A DNA stretch of 64,000 nucleotides, from the NCBI RefSeq assembly GCF_014863545.1, contig NZ_CP062260.1, positions 2,046,001-2,110,000 of the forward strand. Reading direction: 5' to 3'. This DNA is from Paenibacillus sp. JNUCC32 (lineage in GTDB: Bacteria; Bacillota; Bacilli; Paenibacillales; Paenibacillaceae). The position numbers were made by a program, and so were the translations under genes. This document shows, piece by piece, positions 62,931-64,000 of this stretch; the first letter of the stretch is position 1, and each line of letters opens with the position of its first letter. Under the pieces are notes generated by a model. The model made no database searches. It saw only the letters and a program-made list of their open reading frames with translations, and had not been told where the DNA came from.

Positions 62931-64000
62931 ATGAAACGAAGGGTTTACCCGAAAGTCGTCCTCATCTTAGCGACAATACTTTTAACAGGATTGATCACCG
63001 CATGTAGTTCCGACTCAAACAATCAACAGTCAGCCAATCCGTCAGGAAACAGTTCAGGCAAATCATCTGAAGGGGGAGCCGTCGCAGCGGAAGGACCTTT
63101 CGGCAAATATGAAGAACCGCTTACGATTCGATTTGCCCGCGATGTAGACAACGATATGCAGGATAACATCATACCCAAAACACCTGGCGAAACAGTGGAA
63201 GACAACCGCTGGTTGAAAGCGTTCTCGGAAAAACTGGGAATCAACGTAAAATACGATTGGACGGTCAGCGGCGGGGATGCTTATACCCAAAAGGTTAACG
63301 TAACGTTAACATCTGGGGATATTCCGGACATGATCCGCGTCACAGCCGCACAAATGAAACAGATGGCTGAAGCAGATATGATCGAGGATCTCACACCGTA
63401 CTGGGACGAATATGCTTCTGACCAAATGAAGGAGCTGTACGCGGTGCAAGGGCCTGCGGTCCTCCAGGCCGCTACGGTTGATGGTAAGATGATGGGCCTT
63501 GGTCCGCCGGAGGTATACGGAGACGGCGTATTTATCTGGCTTCGTGCCGACTGGTTAGAGAAACTCGGGCTTTCAGAGCCCAAAACGATGGATGATGTGA
63601 TTGCAATCAGTAAAGCGTTTACCACGCAGGACCCGGACGGGAACGGGGTCAACGACACCTACGGTCTAGCAATTACGAAGGATCTGTACGGCGGAGCCAT
63701 GGGGCTGGAAGGTTTTTTTGCCGGCTACCACGCGTACCCGAACATGTGGATCGATGACGGATCGGGAAATCTGGTTTGGGGCAGTACGCTTCCTGAAGTA
63801 AAGGAGGGATTGAAAGCGCTGTCTTCAATGTATAAAGCCGGTGAAATCGACAAGGAATTCGGAGTTAAGGACGGCGGCAAGGTGGCTGAGACGATAGCCG
63901 CCGGCAAGGTGGGCATGGAGTTCGGGCAACAATGGAATCCGATGTACCCGCTCATCAGCAACTATCAGAACGATCCGGGTGCTGATTGGAAAGGCTACGC
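62931..64000 (+). CDS. LplA-type substrate-binding lipoprotein, 5' part
   Basis: The frame starts at ATG 62931, 8 nt after AAGGGGG, and stays open to the window end (356 codons visible). Lipobox LITAC (Cys25), Ser/Asn/Gly-rich tether, and an LplA-type domain with TTQDPDGNGVNDTYGLA and VGMEFGQQWNPMYPL. It is a paralogue of the protein at 14645. Permeases probably follow outside the window, as in other LplA-type systems, but this cannot be seen. Confidence 0.9.
   Translation, partial: MKRRVYPKVVLILATILLTGLITACSSDSNNQQSANPSGNSSGKSSEGGAVAAEGPFGKYEEPLTIRFARDVDNDMQDNIIPKTPGETVEDNRWLKAFSEKLGINVKYDWTVSGGDAYTQKVNVTLTSGDIPDMIRVTAAQMKQMAEADMIEDLTPYWDEYASDQMKELYAVQGPAVLQAATVDGKMMGLGPPEVYGDGVFIWLRADWLEKLGLSEPKTMDDVIAISKAFTTQDPDGNGVNDTYGLAITKDLYGGAMGLEGFFAGYHAYPNMWIDDGSGNLVWGSTLPEVKEGLKALSSMYKAGEIDKEFGVKDGGKVAETIAAGKVGMEFGQQWNPMYPLISNYQNDPGADWKGY

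Overview
The window looks like a chromosomal stretch from a Paenibacillus-type Firmicute. The evidence is the many TTG/GTG starts behind strong GGAGG ribosome sites, YesM/YesN-style two-component proteins, LplA/B/C-style sugar importers without their own ATPase, DUF5696 and YIP1 genes inside a sugar-transport operon, and close relatives of Bacillus XynC and XynD. Almost the whole window is one accessory locus for taking apart substituted xylan (arabino- and glucuronoxylan). It holds twelve glycoside hydrolases or esterases, five intact solute-binding proteins plus one running off the right edge, three permease pairs, and six AraC-type regulators with different sensing modules.

Layout. 1-337 is the end of an unrelated SRPBCC-domain gene. 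712-14481 is an AraC regulator with a degenerate receiver domain, divergent from a nine-gene import operon: lipoprotein binding protein, membrane-anchored carbohydrate-module/binding-protein fusion, permease pair, NHL/TPR protein, YIP1 protein, DUF5696 lipoprotein, second permease pair. 14645-19793 is a binding protein with a two-component system. 19950-29437 holds an XynD-type arabinofuranohydrolase, a second degenerate-receiver AraC regulator, and an operon of surface GH10, cytoplasmic GH10, GH43, SGNH esterase and CE1-like esterase. 29512-34573 is an ABC / DUF1854 / ABC triad with zinc ribbons. 34616-37412 is a zone of broken genes (GH95, permease and ABC ATPase remnants) around an intact GH127 beta-L-arabinofuranosidase. 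37442-44182 carries a GH43, an orphan binding protein, an AraC regulator, a sugar isomerase-like enzyme and a GH30 glucuronoxylanase. 44537-50758 is a membrane-bound AraC regulator with an LplB/C/A-type importer. 50967-51526 holds two more gene remnants, followed by an intact GH95. 53863-60942 is a cupin AraC regulator divergent from a three-gene oxidative pentose (Weimberg-type) module and a GH43 xylosidase. 61164-62651 is a GH51 arabinofuranosidase on the minus strand. 62931-64000 is the start of another binding protein.

How it works together (inference). GH30 and the anchored GH10 cut xylan outside the cell, and XynD strips arabinose. Oligosaccharides enter through CUT1-type importers powered by an ATPase encoded elsewhere. 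Cytoplasmic GH10, GH43, GH51, GH127, GH95 and esterases finish the job. Besides the usual isomerase route, the window encodes sugar-acid dehydratase, keto-deoxy-acid dehydratase and semialdehyde dehydrogenase, enough to send pentonic acids to 2-oxoglutarate; the matching lactonase and dehydrogenase candidates are visible only as wreckage nearby. Several promoters carry CcpA-type (cre-like) sites with an unusually constant ATGTAAGCG core, and some share CAGGTTG/CAACCTG repeats that may bind the local AraC proteins.
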